NCBI GenBank assembly: GCA_030633285.1 | Contig: DAOVTC010000046.1 | Coordinates: 1-7,543, forward strand | Origin: Flavobacteriaceae bacterium | GTDB taxonomy: Bacteria; Bacteroidota; Bacteroidia; Flavobacteriales; Flavobacteriaceae | Direction of reading: 5' to 3' | DNA length: 7,543 bases | Shown: piece after piece, positions 6,530 through 7,543 of the stretch | Layout: every line of letters starts with the position of its first letter | How positions within the stretch are numbered: position 1 is the stretch's first letter | Notes under the pieces: model-generated | Told to the model about the DNA's origin: nothing | Seen by the model: the letters and a program-made list of their open reading frames with translations, nothing else | Databases searched by the model: none | Made by a program: the position numbers and the translations under genes

Positions 6530-7066
6530 TTACTTGATTAAATAATAAACATTAGGTTTTGTACCAGCTTCAGGAGCTAAAACTTTATATTTTCTTGAAT
6601 TTAATAATTGTGACACTTTACTTGTTGGATCATCAAGATCACCAAAATACATACACTTTGTTGGGCAAACCGATACGCATGCGGGTAGTTGTCCTTTTTC
6701 TAATCTGTGGTGACAAAAAGTACATTTATCTACATATCCTTCAGGATGCTGGAAACGTGCATCATAAGGACAAGATTCGATACAAGCACCACAACCTATA
6801 CATTCGTTAGGAGTTACCAAAATAATACCACCTTCAGCAACATGACTTGCACCTGTTGGACAACACCTAACACAAGGAGCATTACTACAATGATTACATC
6901 GTTCAGATTTTAATTCCAATTCCAAAGTTGGATAGGTACCACTCACTGATTCGGTTACCCAATCTCTACAGTAACCTATAGGTACGTTGTTTTCAGTTTG
7001 ACATGCAACAACGCAGTCGCTACATCCGACACATTTCAGAGTGTCTATTACCATTGCATATCTCAT
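6530..7066 (-). CDS. 4Fe-4S ferredoxin-type electron-transfer subunit (PsrB/PhsB/NrfC family)
   Basis: This 178-residue protein is the electron-transfer subunit between the molybdenum catalytic subunit and the NrfD-type membrane subunit. All sixteen cysteines for four [4Fe-4S] clusters are present in the usual pattern: C12/15/18/22, C57/60/65/69, C89/92/95/99 and C115/118/130/134. The start MRYAMVIDTLKCVGC is typical, and there is no signal peptide; such subunits are exported together with their Tat-tagged catalytic partner. Its ATG overlaps the stop of the upstream catalytic-subunit gene by four bases (ATGA), indicating translational coupling and a tight complex. PsrB, PhsB, TtrB, NrfC and DmsB share this architecture, so the substrate cannot be assigned from this gene. 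Confidence 0.95.
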   Translation of the reverse strand: MRYAMVIDTLKCVGCSDCVVACQTENNVPIGYCRDWVTESVSGTYPTLELELKSERCNHCSNAPCVRCCPTGASHVAEGGIILVTPNECIGCGACIESCPYDARFQHPEGYVDKCTFCHHRLEKGQLPACVSVCPTKCMYFGDLDDPTSKVSQLLNSRKYKVLAPEAGTKPNVYYLIK

Positions 7067-7543
7067 ACTTCAGTATCTTTATGTGGATTATTAGTTATAA
7101 ATTTAACAAAGTTGCCACGCATAGCGGAGCCACCCATAATTGGATCTGTAGCTATTTTGGTAATTAATTGCGTATCGCAAGCTCCTCTACCATAAGCTCT
7201 TGTTAATTTTTTATTATGTTGACCAAAACCATGATACATATATACTGAGTCCCATCTGATTCGTTCGGTTACTCTAACTTTAATAGGAAATTCAGAAATT
7301 ACACCATCTTGATTTTCTAACCAAACTTCCTGCTCATTTCTCAACCCTTCAATTCTTGCAACTTTAGGATTTACCCAAAGTTTATTTTCATCCATTAAAT
7401 CATTTAAATTCGGATTGTTTATAGTTCTACTGAAAGTATGCATGGGTGAACGTCCGTAATTTAATCTGTAAAAACCTTGCTCAGGATGATCGTGTGATGT
7501 ATAAACTGGCATTGGCTCAAAACCTAATTCTTCTAATTCGGCA
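7063..7543 (-). CDS. Molybdopterin oxidoreductase catalytic subunit (PsrA/PhsA type), C-terminal part only
   Basis: Only the last 160 or so residues lie in the window; the frame is open through the right edge, and the in-frame ATG at 7510-7512 is internal. What is visible is the molybdopterin-dinucleotide-binding domain: GFEPMPVYTSHDHPEQG leading in, then RTINNPNLNDLM, LWVNPKVARIEGLRNEQEVW, the KVRVTERI segment, YHGFGQHNKKLTRAYGRGACD and a C-terminal GNFVKFI. This pattern fits the CISM branch (polysulfide, thiosulfate, tetrathionate and arsenate enzymes). The Tat signal, the N-terminal [4Fe-4S] site and the molybdenum ligand are outside the window, so substrate assignment is open. It is followed, with a 4-base overlap, by the iron-sulfur subunit. 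The neighbouring sulfur transporters and rhodanese-fold proteins favour an inorganic sulfur substrate. Confidence 0.9.
   Translation of the reverse strand, partial: AELEELGFEPMPVYTSHDHPEQGFYRLNYGRSPMHTFSRTINNPNLNDLMDENKLWVNPKVARIEGLRNEQEVWLENQDGVISEFPIKVRVTERIRWDSVYMYHGFGQHNKKLTRAYGRGACDTQLITKIATDPIMGGSAMRGNFVKFITNNPHKDTEV

Noticed and set aside
6821..6840. VAEGG in the ferredoxin subunit, similar to the rhodanese tails (VAEGGC)
   Set aside because: It lies inside the conserved cluster-2 to cluster-3 segment of the PsrB family, is followed by Ile rather than a terminal Cys, and has no basic run before it; the similarity is coincidental.

Overview
The window is AT-rich DNA, almost fully coding, and probably from a member of the Bacteroidota. 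The reasons are an S9 prolyl peptidase with Porphyromonas PTP-A-like active-site spacing, start codons preceded by A/T-rich leaders without Shine-Dalgarno sequences, and split half-size YeeE/YedE genes beside a Crp/Fnr regulator. A genus cannot be named from this alone. There are no RNA genes, insertion sequences or CRISPR arrays, and no gene-free stretch longer than 81 bases.

Left part, plus strand (2-2360). The 3' part of an S9B (DPP-IV family) serine peptidase gene runs in from the left edge. One base after its stop comes a class I SAM-dependent methyltransferase resembling the METTL7/TMT1 thiol methyltransferases. This pair converges on the next block, with only 7 bases between the stops.

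Main part, minus strand (2368-7543). Eight genes lie in one direction and look like a single sulfur-respiration or sulfur-handling operon. In transcription order they are: the C-terminal part of a molybdopterin oxidoreductase (PsrA/PhsA type, cut by the right edge); a four-cluster ferredoxin subunit (PsrB type); an NrfD/PsrC quinone-linked membrane subunit; two half-size YeeE/YedE sulfur transporters; two membrane-anchored rhodanese-fold proteins; and a Crp/Fnr regulator. Gaps are -4, 10, 10, 21, 12, 32 and 81 bases. The 81-base gap before the regulator holds a plausible promoter overlapped by a 19-base imperfect palindrome.

Working model (inference). The molybdoenzyme complex exchanges electrons between the quinone pool and an inorganic sulfur compound such as polysulfide, thiosulfate or tetrathionate. 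The YeeE pair moves thiosulfate or a sulfur equivalent across the membrane. The two rhodanese-fold proteins hold or deliver sulfane sulfur outside the membrane, and the Crp/Fnr protein controls the set in response to a redox or sulfur signal.

The most striking observation is that both rhodanese-fold proteins lack cysteine at the expected catalytic position, yet both end in the same 11-residue tail, KKKKRVAEGGC, with cysteine as the last residue. The two tails differ at six codons, all silently, so the peptide itself appears to be under selection. In the larger protein the final residue is the only cysteine. This suggests a C-terminal swinging-arm sulfur carrier, analogous to SoxY or DsrC, that has taken over from the usual active site.
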